From a virus: a stretch of DNA of 49,542 bases. The stretch lies in the IMG/VR virus record IMGVR_UViG_3300047094_001644, positions 1 to 49,542 of that record. The stretch is one strand, 5' to 3'. Below are positions 8,565 to 15,907 of this stretch, piece by piece (position 1 is the stretch's first letter; every line of letters begins with the position of its first letter). The notes under the pieces were generated by a model. That model worked only from the letters and a program-made list of their open reading frames with translations. It was not told the DNA's origin and made no database searches. Position numbers and translations under genes: made by a program.

Positions 8565-8569
8565 GTTGA

Positions 8570-8833
8570 TTAGGCGACTGTTTCGACCCCTTCGATCATC
8601 CACGGGTGGTCGCGGCACTCCTGCACGAACTGCTCGTAGGGGATCGTGGTGCCGATGATGTACTCCTCGGAGTAGTCGGTCTTGTGGCACTTCTTCTCCT
8701 GCACCACGCGCTCCGCATCGGCGGCGGTTGCGGCTTCCACGGCGTAGTCGCTGCCGCCCTTCGCCTTCCAGTACGGCTTCTCGCTGTCGCCGTAGTTCTC
8801 CATGTACTGCGTTCCGACGATCCACTTGGGCAT
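8570..8833 (-). CDS. hypothetical protein, 87 aa
   Basis: Unrecognised small acidic protein. ATG at 8833 with AGAAAGGA upstream in a long leader that carries a CCCGTTG/CAACGGG hairpin. The 13-bp element (8885-8897) lies 51 nt upstream. It is the last gene of the 8.6-39 kb block. Confidence 0.65.
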   Translation of the reverse strand: MPKWIVGTQYMENYGDSEKPYWKAKGGSDYAVEAATAADAERVVQEKKCHKTDYSEEYIIGTTIPYEQFVQECRDHPWMIEGVETVA

Positions 8834-8896
8834 CGTTCGATCCTTTCTGCCCCGTTGGGGCTACACCACAACGGGTGCGGTGCAGGGGGAAAACGA

Positions 8897-8924
8897 GGGG
8901 CGGGAGCCTTTCGACTCCCGCCCC
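8897..8924 (-). terminator. hairpin directly preceding a 13-bp element
   Basis: Arms GGGGCGGGAG and CTCCCGCCCC with loop TCGAAAGG. The T-run of the adjoining 13-bp element (TCGTTTT) follows at once, so this copy could also end the 8933-9415 transcript. Confidence 0.7.
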
Positions 8925-8932
8925 TCCGCTGT

Positions 8933-9415
8933 TCACTTCCGCGTCTTGAGGGGGAGCGGAGCGGTCGGGATGGCGGCGATGGCGTCCGCGAGAGCGGGGG
9001 TCGCGTCCTTGCCCCACTTCACCGTGCCATCCGCGAGGATGCGCCCTGCCCACTTCGCGGCGGGGTCGCCCCACTTGCCCGATGCGATGCCCACCGTGTC
9101 CTTGTTCTCGGGCTTCGCCTTGTCGGAGTCGGGGCGAGTGTACGAGAGCGTCCACTCCACGCCGTCAGCCTCCACGACGACCTTCGGGAACTTGACCGCC
9201 TGCGCCGCTGCGCGGAACGCCTCCACGAGCGGGGCGAGCGTGAGCGACGGGACGGGGTTCGCTTCCTCGTTGATGAGGCGGTCGATCCACTCCGCCTGCT
9301 TGGGGGTCGGGTTGCCCTTCGCCAGCGCACCCAGGAGGCTCGCCGCGAACTCCGCCTTCTGCGGGTTGCTCCCGATGATCTGCGCGAGAGCCGACATCTT
9401 CTGCTGCTTGTCCAT
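8933..9415 (-). CDS. hypothetical protein related to the DUF6011-type protein at 20865, 160 aa
   Basis: The N-terminal half (FAASLLGALAKGNPTPKQ, then WIDRL) resembles the start of the 236-aa protein at 20865-21575 (FAKSLV... WTPKQ...EEIV). The C-terminal part (KWAGRILADGTVKWGKD) also matches the pattern of that protein's central region. It lacks the cysteine cluster. Function unknown. The element at 9469 lies 53 nt upstream, with AGAAAGGA before ATG 9415. Confidence 0.65.
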   Translation of the reverse strand: MDKQQKMSALAQIIGSNPQKAEFAASLLGALAKGNPTPKQAEWIDRLINEEANPVPSLTLAPLVEAFRAAAQAVKFPKVVVEADGVEWTLSYTRPDSDKAKPENKDTVGIASGKWGDPAAKWAGRILADGTVKWGKDATPALADAIAAIPTAPLPLKTRK

Positions 9416-9509
9416 TCTTGCGTATCCTTTCTGCCCCGTTGGGGCTACACCACAACGGGAGCGAGGCAGGGGGAAAACGATACGGCTGCCTAGTTCACCA
9501 AATGAGGAA

Positions 9510-9531
9510 GGGGAGCCGCTTTCGGCTCCCC
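9510..9531 (-). terminator. hairpin after the 9553-9756 gene
   Basis: Arms GGGGAGCC and GGCTCCCC with loop GAAAGC, followed by a weakly T-rich stretch. Here the 13-bp element (9469-9481) lies 28 nt further on, separate from the stem. Confidence 0.55.
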
Positions 9532-9552
9532 TTCGGGGACGGTTCCGCCGCT

Positions 9553-9756
9553 TCAGGCGAGGGCGGTTTCAGGGGTCGGGCATTCCCAGACCTTGCCGCA
9601 GAACCACAGGCGACCCATGTAGGCGAGGCTCTGCCCCTCCGCCTCCACCTTGCGGTCGAGGCTCGTCCACGACCGCCCGCCCTTGCCGGTCACACGCGCC
9701 TCCACCTCCACCGTGTCCCCCATGCACCCGAAACCCGCGTCGTGCTGCTTCTTCAT
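9553..9756 (-). CDS. hypothetical protein, 67 aa
   Basis: Unrecognised small protein with four cysteines/tryptophans spread through a beta-rich sequence. ATG 9756 is preceded by AGAAAGGA in a leader with a CCCGTTGGG hairpin. The element at 9808 is 51 nt upstream. Confidence 0.6.
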   Translation of the reverse strand: MKKQHDAGFGCMGDTVEVEARVTGKGGRSWTSLDRKVEAEGQSLAYMGRLWFCGKVWECPTPETALA

Positions 9757-9839
9757 GTTGCAGCGTCCTTTCTGCCCCTTTGGGGCTGACCCAACGGGAG
9801 CGGGGCAGGGGGAAAACGAGGCGGCTGCTTGGGCGCGCT

Positions 9840-9998
9840 CTACATACGCGAGAGTTCGCGCCTGCTTTCGCGTCGTGCCTTGCGGGGATCACGCGACTTC
9901 TTGCCCCAAGTCTTGGAGCGGACGCGACGACCCGCAGCGATCTCGTCCCTGCGAGTCTCCCACGCGATCTTGCGAGCGATGTCTACGACTGACTTCAT
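9840..9998 (-). CDS. arginine-rich small protein, 52 aa
   Basis: Starts at ATG 9998 (MKSVVDIARK) after AGAAAGGA. About one quarter Arg, with RKARRESRRELSR near the end. Possibly nucleic-acid binding, by composition only. The element at 10038 is 39 nt upstream. Confidence 0.55.
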   Translation of the reverse strand: MKSVVDIARKIAWETRRDEIAAGRRVRSKTWGKKSRDPRKARRESRRELSRM

Positions 9999-10078
9999 GG
10001 CGTTTCTTCCTTTCTGCTCCCCAAGAGGGGAGGGAGAGGGGGAAAACGAGCCACAGGTGGAAGTGAGCCGTATGTGGC

Positions 10079-10306
10079 TTACTTCTTGAGAACGATCTGC
10101 ATGAGCAGGTCGCGTTCGATCTGCAACTTCTTGATCTGCTCCTCCATGTTTCGCAGTTTCGCCCGCAGGGAGTTGCATTCCTGCTGCAAGCGGTGGTTTG
10201 CGTCATGTACGGAGAGTTCGCGTTCCTCCAGCGTGACCGTATCGACCACGCTGTAGCCACTCCTGACCGGGTCTGGCTTGGTGTTCTTCCACCATTCTTC
10301 GTTCAT
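10079..10306 (-). CDS. coiled-coil protein, 75 aa
   Basis: Residues 30-72 form a heptad-like coiled coil (LQQECNSLRAKLRNMEEQ onward). ATG 10306 follows AGAAAGGA. The element at 10342 (four-C variant) is 35 nt upstream. Function unknown. Confidence 0.6.
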   Translation of the reverse strand: MNEEWWKNTKPDPVRSGYSVVDTVTLEERELSVHDANHRLQQECNSLRAKLRNMEEQIKKLQIERDLLMQIVLKK

Positions 10307-10413
10307 GGGGGTTCCTTTCTGTTCCAACGGCTTGGCGGGGAGGGGAAAAAGAGGATTTGTTCCCCTAGATTCCCTTCCCCGCGAAAAGCGGTGCGCGGTG
10401 CGGTGCTTCGGTG

Positions 10414-10584
10414 CTAGCGGCGCGGTGGGTTGAAGAAATGGTTGCTTGCGTAGCCCATTCCAAGGAACCCAGCCACCACTACGGGATTGGCGTCTAGCCA
10501 GTTGATGAATGCCCACATGATGGCGGCAGACACGGTGAACGCCACACAGATCACTACGGCGATTCGAATCATTCCCTTACCCAT
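10414..10584 (-). CDS. single-pass membrane protein, 56 aa
   Basis: One long hydrophobic segment (residues 5-27) and a second weaker one (33-48), ending FFNPPRR. ATG 10584 follows AGAAAGGAAA. The element at 10624 is 39 nt upstream. No family recognised. Confidence 0.55.
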   Translation of the reverse strand: MGKGMIRIAVVICVAFTVSAAIMWAFINWLDANPVVVAGFLGMGYASNHFFNPPRR

Positions 10585-10636
10585 TCTGTTGCTTTCCTTT
10601 CTGCCCCAAGCAGTGCGGTGCGAGGGGAAAAAGAGA

Positions 10637-10662
10637 GGGAGGGAGCCTTTCGACTCCCTCCC
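10637..10662 (-). terminator. hairpin fused to a 13-bp element
   Basis: Arms GGGAGGGAG and CTCCCTCCC with loop TCGAAAGG, directly followed by TCTTTTTCCCC. It has the classical terminator form and lies just after the stop of 10673-11035. Confidence 0.7.
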
Positions 10663-10672
10663 CTTCTCTTGT

Positions 10673-11035
10673 TCACGACACCGTGCAGCGCGGTGCGAAC
10701 GCTTCCGCTTCCTTGCGTGCTGCGTCCGACACCCACGCGGGGTAGTCGTAGTCCTCGCCGTCGTTCTCACCGGAGGGGGAGATGTAGCCGACGATGACCA
10801 CATCGCCCACGACGATGTCGATGCCCTTGCCGAATGCGTTCTCGTAGAGGCGCGTAGCGACGAGGTTAGCGGGCAGACCGTTGCACTTGCCCTCCTCGTT
10901 GCAGTACATCATCGCGCCGTTGCCCAAGTCGATGCCTTCGATCCAGCCACCGACACCCGACTGGAGGGACTCCAGACCCGTGTTCTCGCGCTCCTCCACC
11001 TGACCGTTCATCTTGATAACGAGCATCTTCTTCAT
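10673..11035 (-). CDS. DUF3846 family protein, 120 aa
   Basis: Matches the DUF3846 layout: a first strand (MLVIKMNGQVEERE), then LESLQSGVGGWIEGIDLG, then YCNEEGKCNGLPANLVATR, then IVVGDVVIVG. The family is common in phages and plasmids and has no proven function. ATG 11035 follows AGAAAGGA. The element at 11087 is 51 nt upstream. Confidence 0.75.
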   Translation of the reverse strand: MKKMLVIKMNGQVEERENTGLESLQSGVGGWIEGIDLGNGAMMYCNEEGKCNGLPANLVATRLYENAFGKGIDIVVGDVVIVGYISPSGENDGEDYDYPAWVSDAARKEAEAFAPRCTVS

Positions 11036-11107
11036 CTTGCGATCCTTTCTGCCCCTTTGGGGCTGTGTCCTAACGGGAGCGGGGAAGGGGGAAAACGAGG
11101 CGGTTGC

Positions 11108-11329
11108 CTAGTTTCCTCCCCTGTTGACGATGAGTTCCCCGCTGAGCAGGGACTTCACCATCTCCTCGTGATACCGCTCCGCAGAACGGAATCCCTCATC
11201 ACGCGCAGCGTCAGCCGCCTTGATGCGCTCACGGAGTTGAGCATTCTCCTCCTTGAGTTGAGCGTTCTCAAGGATGGTCGCCTTGATCGTGTCGCAAGCC
11301 ATGAAGATGCTGAGGAGGGTGTCGTTCAT
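11108..11329 (-). CDS. coiled-coil protein, 73 aa
   Basis: Residues 18-45 (ENAQLKEENAQLRERI) form a clear leucine-zipper-like coiled coil. I chose ATG 11329 because AGAAAGG lies 8 nt upstream. The element at 11368 is 38 nt upstream. Function unknown. Confidence 0.6.
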   Translation of the reverse strand: MNDTLLSIFMACDTIKATILENAQLKEENAQLRERIKAADAARDEGFRSAERYHEEMVKSLLSGELIVNRGGN

Positions 11330-11432
11330 TGAAGTACCTTTCTTGTTGCCCGAAAAACTACCCGACTGGGGGAAAACGAGAGGAAGGACAGGGGAGGATG
11401 TTGCCATCAACTCCCCCATCCCTTCCGGGGGT

Positions 11433-11750
11433 TCAGATCATTCCCAAGATGCGGAGCCACGACTTGGGGTGATCGGGTTCCACATCGTCGCCCCACGGCG
11501 TTTGGCACACGGAGTCGAACGCCATGAAGTTGAGTTCCTCCGTAGACGGGACGGGGAACCACTCCCACTCGCCTTCCTCGTTCTTGAGGTACTTGTGGGA
11601 GATGATGCCATCGTCACGACGGCAGTAGCCATCGGGAGTCTTGATCCACCTTCCGGTGCTACGCGACTGGAGGTGGGTGGGCTGACCGTGACCGTTGTTG
11701 TCGGAGTAGTCAGCGGGCTTGTCGGTGAGGTTCACATACTTGGGCTGCAT
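11433..11750 (-). CDS. hypothetical protein, 105 aa
   Basis: Unrecognised Trp-rich soluble protein. ATG 11750 follows AGAAAGGAAA. The element at 11784 is 33 nt upstream. No motif recognised. Confidence 0.6.
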   Translation of the reverse strand: MQPKYVNLTDKPADYSDNNGHGQPTHLQSRSTGRWIKTPDGYCRRDDGIISHKYLKNEEGEWEWFPVPSTEELNFMAFDSVCQTPWGDDVEPDHPKSWLRILGMI

Positions 11751-11804
11751 GAGTTTCCTTTCTGCCCCAAGCGGTGCGAGGCAGGGGGAAAACGAGGCGG
11801 CTGC

Positions 11805-11978
11805 CTAGAATGCGTCAGCCTTGAGGCAATCGGGGCAGAACTTGAACCACTCCCACGATTCATCGGGATAGTCGTACCTGCACTCCGTGAGGGCATCGGG
11901 ATCGAATGACCCGTCACACCCGTCACATCCGCACTTTGTTCCGCTTGTGGTTGAGGACGAGTTGTCGTTGGGCTTCAT
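11805..11978 (-). CDS. small zinc-finger-like protein, 57 aa
   Basis: Starts at ATG 11978 with GGAGG 6 nt upstream and overlaps the 3' end of the upstream gene by 56 nt in another frame. It contains KCGCDGCDG near residue 16 and FCPDC near residue 48, a Cys4-type zinc site. It is the third gene behind the element at 12371. Confidence 0.6.
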   Translation of the reverse strand: MKPNDNSSSTTSGTKCGCDGCDGSFDPDALTECRYDYPDESWEWFKFCPDCLKADAF

Positions 11979-12144
11979 AGGTTGCCTCCAGTTGTTCGTC
12001 TGTCATTCCCGTCACGAAATGGAAGTAGGAAGGGGTGATGACTCTTGGGCTACGAGCCTCGCACTCCCTGCATTCCGTCCATCGTCCTGCGTTGGGGTCT
12101 TGGTGAACCTCTCCGCACTTGATGCACTTGTTGGGATACTCCAT
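11923..12144 (-). CDS. zinc-ribbon-like protein, 73 aa
   Basis: CIKCGEVH near residue 7 and ECRECEAR near residue 25 give a two-CxxC zinc site, followed by a helical tail. ATG 12144 overlaps the stop of the upstream gene (TGATG). Middle gene of a three-gene unit. Confidence 0.65.
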   Translation of the reverse strand: MEYPNKCIKCGEVHQDPNAGRWTECRECEARSPRVITPSYFHFVTGMTDEQLEATYEAQRQLVLNHKRNKVRM

Positions 12145-12332
12145 CACGCATCCTCGTCAATCACGGTGAACGAACCGACCGTGTTGCCGTTGGAGTCCAT
12201 GATGGCGTGGTTCCTCATGTCGCCTCGCGCCACCTTGCGCGCAAGACTCTCAAAGACGCGGGACACCTCGTTGAACTCGTCCACATGGAAGGCGTCGTTG
12301 TTCAGGTTGATCGTGACTCGCAGTTCAGCCAT
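12144..12332 (-). CDS. hypothetical protein, 62 aa
   Basis: Begins MAELRVTINL. I preferred ATG 12332 over a longer reading because GAAAGGAA lies about 10 nt upstream. The element at 12371 is 38 nt upstream. A small alpha/beta protein, unrecognised. Confidence 0.6.
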   Translation of the reverse strand: MAELRVTINLNNDAFHVDEFNEVSRVFESLARKVARGDMRNHAIMDSNGNTVGSFTVIDEDA

Positions 12333-12386
12333 TGGGGGAAGTTCCTTTCTGCCCAAAAGTCTACCACGGTGGGGGAAAAAGAGGGT

Positions 12387-12611
12387 TTAGTAACCCTCCT
12401 CGCGCTTCGTGGCGATCAGTTCGCCGTTCATGTCTCGCAGCATGAGGATGTTGAAATCGGTGGGCGACGGGAAGTTGAACGGAGTAGACCAGCACTCCAT
12501 CTCCATTCCGGGCTTCACATCAGCCCACGGGAAGCACGACTTGATGCGGGCAGCATCGGTGTAGACATCGTGGAGGTACAGACCGTTGATGGGGGAAGTT
12601 CTCTTGTCCAT
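12387..12611 (-). CDS. hypothetical protein, 74 aa
   Basis: Unrecognised. The element at 12632 is exactly 20 nt upstream of ATG 12611, the strict-spacing leader class, though the ribosome site is weak. Confidence 0.6.
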   Translation of the reverse strand: MDKRTSPINGLYLHDVYTDAARIKSCFPWADVKPGMEMECWSTPFNFPSPTDFNILMLRDMNGELIATKREEGY

Positions 12612-12692
12612 GCTAGAAGTTTGTCGGCAAAGGGGGAAAAAGATAGCGGGGCGGGGGAAAGGAAGTACCCCGCCCCGCAGGACGCAAGAAGA

Positions 12693-12833
12693 TTAGAAAG
12701 TTTCCGACCCGTACATGGGATCGGTGTAGAACTCGTTTGGCTCCCACATTGGCTCGTCAGACGGCTCCTCGTAGAAGAACTCGCCGCCGTCGTAGTTGTC
12801 CTCGTCAGAGGGGTCTAGCGATGGATCACTCAT
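12693..12833 (-). CDS. acidic small protein, 46 aa
   Basis: Very acidic (many Asp/Glu, MSDPSLDPSDEDNYDGGE). Starts at ATG 12833 inside the end of the upstream gene (8-nt overlap). Possibly a DNA-mimic-like or binding peptide, by charge only. Confidence 0.5.
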   Translation of the reverse strand: MSDPSLDPSDEDNYDGGEFFYEEPSDEPMWEPNEFYTDPMYGSETF

Positions 12834-13077
12834 CGTTACCTCCAAACAACTCCTCCCAACCTTGCGGGCTGGTTCCGCTGATGATGAACTCACGATCCTC
12901 GCGGGAGAGGTAAGGGAACGCAAGTTGCGCCAACTTGCCGCCCTTCCACGCATCCCAATCGGTGCGGCGAACGCTGACGCTGTACGGTTCACCCGTCACG
13001 ACACACGGACGCTTGATGTCAATCCACTCGCTCTCATCTTGCGAAACGATGAGGCGACCAATCTGCTTGTAACCCAT
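12826..13077 (-). CDS. hypothetical protein, 83 aa
   Basis: Begins MGYKQIGRLI. ATG 13077 has AAAGGAG 9 nt upstream. The element at 13116 is 38 nt upstream, and the leader contains a short GGG/CCC hairpin. Unrecognised. Confidence 0.6.
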   Translation of the reverse strand: MGYKQIGRLIVSQDESEWIDIKRPCVVTGEPYSVSVRRTDWDAWKGGKLAQLAFPYLSREDREFIISGTSPQGWEELFGGNDE

Positions 13078-13174
13078 TCGTTGTCTCCTTTCGACAACCC
13101 AAGAGGCGGGGAACAGGGGGAAAAAGAGGAAGGGAGCGCATTCACTTCGGAACGCACTCCCTTCGCAGAAAGGA

Positions 13175-13486
13175 TTAGTTGTCGCAATCTGTGCAGATCG
13201 GTACGCCCATTGTACCAACTGCGGGGAACTTGTCAATCCCGTTGATCAGTCCGCCACACTTGTCGCAAGTGTCCTTCAGCCAAGTTCTTACCTTCGTCAC
13301 TTCCACGAACCCGGCTCCGTTGCCTTCGGGATCACGCAAGGCAATCACCTGATACACGGCTTCGGGTCGCGTCACGATGAAGCCGCAGAACGGATCACCA
13401 TGCGGGTCGCTTTCATCGTAGATGATCTTCGTGATCGTTCCACCGATGAGAGGTTCAAGCATCTGAATGTAAGGGTTCGACTTCAC
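13175..13486 (-). CDS. CxxC-containing protein, 103 aa, GTG start
   Basis: The GTG at 13486 overlaps the TGA of the upstream small membrane gene (GTGA). The C-terminal part holds CDKCGG and CTDC, which can form a zinc site. The N-terminal part is beta-rich (IGGTITKIIYDE). Unrecognised family. Confidence 0.6.
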   Translation of the reverse strand: MKSNPYIQMLEPLIGGTITKIIYDESDPHGDPFCGFIVTRPEAVYQVIALRDPEGNGAGFVEVTKVRTWLKDTCDKCGGLINGIDKFPAVGTMGVPICTDCDN

Positions 13487-13596
13487 GCCGTTGCCTTCCT
13501 GCGCGACTTGCTGCGCTTGCCCTTCATGTCCTTGTGGCACAGGTAGCCAATCAAGGCAAGGTTCGATCCGATGAGCATGAGGATGATTGTGTCCAT
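13483..13596 (-). CDS. single-pass membrane protein, 37 aa
   Basis: MDTIILMLIGSNLALIGYL forms one membrane helix, followed by a basic tail (KGKRSKSRRKA). It lies exactly 20 nt behind the element at 13617 and is coupled to the GTG-start gene. The strict leader geometry supports it as a real gene. Confidence 0.6.
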   Translation of the reverse strand: MDTIILMLIGSNLALIGYLCHKDMKGKRSKSRRKATA

Positions 13597-13628
13597 GCCG
13601 CAAATACTCCGGTTGAGGGGGAAAAAGA

Positions 13629-13653
13629 GGGGAGGCGCACTACTTGCCTCCCC
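13629..13653 (-). terminator. hairpin adjoining a 13-bp element
   Basis: Arms GGGGAGGC and GCCTCCCC with a 9-nt loop, followed by the T-run of the element at 13617-13629. Confidence 0.6.
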
Positions 13654-13670
13654 TCCGTTCCGGGGGTCTG

Positions 13671-14099
13671 TTAGGCGGTTGCGACCGGGAGGTTATCCCC
13701 CGTCACGGTGGCATCGCCCGCCACTTCGATGCGCGTCTTGCCGGAGCGCACCTTCTGCACGAATGCGCCCATCTCCTCAAGCCGCTTCGTGGTGGACTCC
13801 TTCAGCGACTCGCGCAGCACCTTGCGCTGCTTGTCGTTCATCTCCATGATCGTGGGGATGCAGTCGATCACGGCATCCTGCGTAACCCCGTTGATCTTGG
13901 ACATGAGAACCGCCACGAGCGTCCACGGGCAGAGTTCCTGCACGGCGGTGTAAGTCTCGTCCGCACCCTTGTCGGCGGTGAAGTTGAACGCCACTTCCAC
14001 GCGACCGGAGGTGAAGCCTTCGGGGAGGTTGAGGAGTTCCTTCACGATCTCCGCAGCACCCTTCGACTTCACATCGAGGCTGATCTTCGTCATCGTCAT
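13671..14099 (-). CDS. hypothetical protein, 142 aa
   Basis: Begins MTMTKISLDV at ATG 14099 after AGAAAGGA. Mixed alpha/beta N-terminus and a helical middle with many Lys/Glu. The element at 14163 is 63 nt upstream, with a CCCCGGTGGGG hairpin in the leader. Unrecognised. Confidence 0.6.
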   Translation of the reverse strand: MTMTKISLDVKSKGAAEIVKELLNLPEGFTSGRVEVAFNFTADKGADETYTAVQELCPWTLVAVLMSKINGVTQDAVIDCIPTIMEMNDKQRKVLRESLKESTTKRLEEMGAFVQKVRSGKTRIEVAGDATVTGDNLPVATA

Positions 14100-14183
14100 C
14101 GTTCGTCCTTTCTTGTTGCGTCTGCTGCCCACGGCGGGCAACACCGCAACCCCACCGGGGAAGGGGGAAAACGAGGCGGCTGC

Positions 14184-14447
14184 TTACTTCTCGTCCTTCT
14201 TCGCCGCATCCATCAGGTCAGCGATTGGATCTTCAGGAATCCCCGTTGCACACTCGTCAACAAGGTTCCAGATGTAGTCAAACAGAGCATCGCAGTTGTG
14301 AGACATATCTTCAATGACACGCTCTGCGCGCTCCTCGCTGCAACCAAGATGGTCAGCGACATCAAGGGCAGTTAGGTCGATGGTGAACACACGCCGCTGC
14401 TGCTTGAGGAGGAAATCAGCGGTTTGCTTGTTTGCAGGATGCGTCAT
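14184..14447 (-). CDS. small protein with DPIADLMDAAKK C-terminus, 87 aa
   Basis: The first part looks like a small helix-turn-helix/winged helix (IDLTALDVADHLGCSEERAE). The last 15 residues, DPIADLMDAAKKDEK, match a C-terminal peptide shared with the neighbouring gene and others in this window. Its ATG overlaps the upstream stop (ATGA). Confidence 0.65.
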   Translation of the reverse strand: MTHPANKQTADFLLKQQRRVFTIDLTALDVADHLGCSEERAERVIEDMSHNCDALFDYIWNLVDECATGIPEDPIADLMDAAKKDEK

Positions 14448-14749
14448 TTCTTGCCTTTCTTCTTGGACTTTGCTGCGTCTACGAGATCGTCAAGGGGGTC
14501 AGGGTCGTAATCAGCGATGTAGGCATCGACAAGATCGGAGAACACGCGGAACATATGTCCTTCGCGCTCCTCCTCTGCCATCACTTCCTTCAGAATCTTT
14601 CCCGCGATTTCTGCGGTAATGGACTTGTCTTGATGACTTGCAGAGTCGATTACAAAGTTTGGACACACATAGAAGCAGCAGATGTGCTGATCTCCTCCAA
14701 ACTCCTTCTCCAAACGCTTGAGTTCAGCGATTGCCTTCTTGATCTTCAT
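14444..14749 (-). CDS. small protein with DPLDDLVDAAK C-terminus, 101 aa
   Basis: Helical small protein. The C-terminus, DPLDDLVDAAKSKKKGKK, is the same peptide as in the next gene, on an otherwise different body. Second gene of the unit behind the element at 15178. Function unknown. Confidence 0.65.
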   Translation of the reverse strand: MKIKKAIAELKRLEKEFGGDQHICCFYVCPNFVIDSASHQDKSITAEIAGKILKEVMAEEEREGHMFRVFSDLVDAYIADYDPDPLDDLVDAAKSKKKGKK

Positions 14750-14758
14750 TGCGGTGCC

Positions 14759-15157
14759 TCACTTGGTTTCCATCGTCTGAAGCAGTGCCATGCTCTTTGT
14801 GAAGTCATCAGGTCGCATGATCTTGCCCTTCGTGAACAAGTCGGGATGTCGGTGGGTGAGGATCATCCACGCATTTCCGCTCTTGTTGTGTTCGGTGCTG
14901 ACATACCAACAGTAGAACCTGCGGTGCATGGTCTGTCCGTTCGGATACAGAACCATAGCAATGTGCTGACCGCTGTAGGTCTCCTTCATCATCGCACGGA
15001 ACTCATCCGTCTGAAACGCAATCGCGTTTGGGTCGATCTCGTCATTCTCAAGAGATGGGAGCATCTCGTTGAGGACATCAATCGTTCCTACGGTGCACGA
15101 TGCGAGAGTTGTCATGCGTTCGTATACCAAGTTTCTGATCGGGTGCTTTGCGTCCAC
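14759..15157 (-). CDS. hypothetical protein, 132 aa, GTG start
   Basis: The GTG at 15157 lies exactly 20 nt behind the element at 15178 with GAAGGAGG upstream. It contains VLYPNGQ and an MALLQTMETK end, which loosely resemble the LALLxxxxMD endings at 18650 and 21545. Unrecognised. Confidence 0.6.
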   Translation of the reverse strand: MDAKHPIRNLVYERMTTLASCTVGTIDVLNEMLPSLENDEIDPNAIAFQTDEFRAMMKETYSGQHIAMVLYPNGQTMHRRFYCWYVSTEHNKSGNAWMILTHRHPDLFTKGKIMRPDDFTKSMALLQTMETK

Positions 15158-15199
15158 GATGCAACACCTCCTTCGGTGGGGGAAAACGAGGCAGTTGCC

Positions 15200-15400
15200 T
15201 TACTCCACTTCCACCCACTTCATAACGGTGACAAGAAGTTCATCGTAGTTGCCCTTCGTTGCCTCTGACATGAAGTTGTCGATCTCGTTGCGAGGAACGC
15301 CGCCACGCTTCATTTCCCTCTGAACGCGACCAAGAATGGCGAAAGCGTTGCCGTCCTGTCCAACCAGTTGCACGGTGATGTTTGGGTACTTGGGTTCCAT
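15200..15400 (-). CDS. conserved phage hypothetical protein, 66 aa
   Basis: The sequence pattern ITVQLVGQDGNAFAILGRV followed by a helix and YDELLVTVMKWVEV is one I recall from many phage and plasmid genomes, without known function. ATG 15400 has GGAG 6 nt upstream, immediately after the upstream stop. Confidence 0.7.
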   Translation of the reverse strand: MEPKYPNITVQLVGQDGNAFAILGRVQREMKRGGVPRNEIDNFMSEATKGNYDELLVTVMKWVEVE

Positions 15401-15401
15401 A

Positions 15402-15836
15402 TCAGTCTCCATCAGGTGAGTTGTCATCGGGCATCCCGTCATAGCGGGGGTCAGTCCAATCAGGACACTTGTCGATAATCATGTCTTGGATGATCTCGCT
15501 GTCGTTGATCTCGTTCAGCCATTCGTACAGGTTGATCCCGTAGTCAGAGAGAACACCGCTGACGAAATCCGGGTTGAACTGTTGGCTGTTGGTAGCGGTC
15601 AGTACGGTTCCGCTGTCGTTGGAAGCCTTGATGCCTTCAACGCCGTACTCCACCCACTCCCATCCGCCACCGATGTCCACACCACGCGCTCCCCAGAACT
15701 CGTAGGCTCCGATGCCGCCACGCACCCACTCGTACTTGACCTTCAGGGTCAGGTCGATCTTCCAGCCCGGTGCGGACTTCAGGGAGATACCGTTGAGGAT
15801 GATGTCCGTTTCGCGCTCGTAGGTTGAGTTGCTCAT
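15402..15836 (-). CDS. hypothetical protein, 144 aa
   Basis: Begins MSNSTYERET. Beta-rich first half with several Gly/Trp, acidic end. ATG 15836 is exactly 20 nt behind the element at 15857, with AAAGGA upstream. Unrecognised. Confidence 0.6.
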   Translation of the reverse strand: MSNSTYERETDIILNGISLKSAPGWKIDLTLKVKYEWVRGGIGAYEFWGARGVDIGGGWEWVEYGVEGIKASNDSGTVLTATNSQQFNPDFVSGVLSDYGINLYEWLNEINDSEIIQDMIIDKCPDWTDPRYDGMPDDNSPDGD

Positions 15837-15871
15837 GCTCCAAGTCCTTTCGGGCAGGGGGAAAACGAGGC

Positions 15872-15893
15872 GGCGGGAGTATTTCATCCCGCC
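15872..15893 (-). terminator. hairpin after the 15908 gene
   Basis: Arms GGCGGGA and TCCCGCC with an 8-nt loop, leading into the element at 15857-15869. Confidence 0.55.
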
Positions 15894-15907
15894 ACCCCAT
15901 TCCGTCG

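Larger units (their letters stand above)
8138..8569. other. gene-free junction with three 32-bp-spaced iterons
   Basis: No supportable gene. It contains ATACCGGCTGTC at 8414-8425 and 8446-8457 and ATACCGGCT at 8478-8486, spaced exactly 32 bp. It also holds two copies of GTTGGTTTGGATG, a GC-rich hairpin near 8318-8333, GGGGGGTATA at 8328-8337 (also found in the 45-kb repeats) and two terminator hairpins. It separates the tagged-protein block from the 13-bp-element block. A replication or regulatory locus is possible. Confidence 0.55.

Noticed and set aside
8802-9992. Long plus-strand open frame (396 codons) across several small genes
   Set aside because: It lies antisense to genes with ribosome sites and leaders, has low-complexity Arg/Pro/Ser composition and no own ribosome site. 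It results from GC-rich third positions on the other strand.
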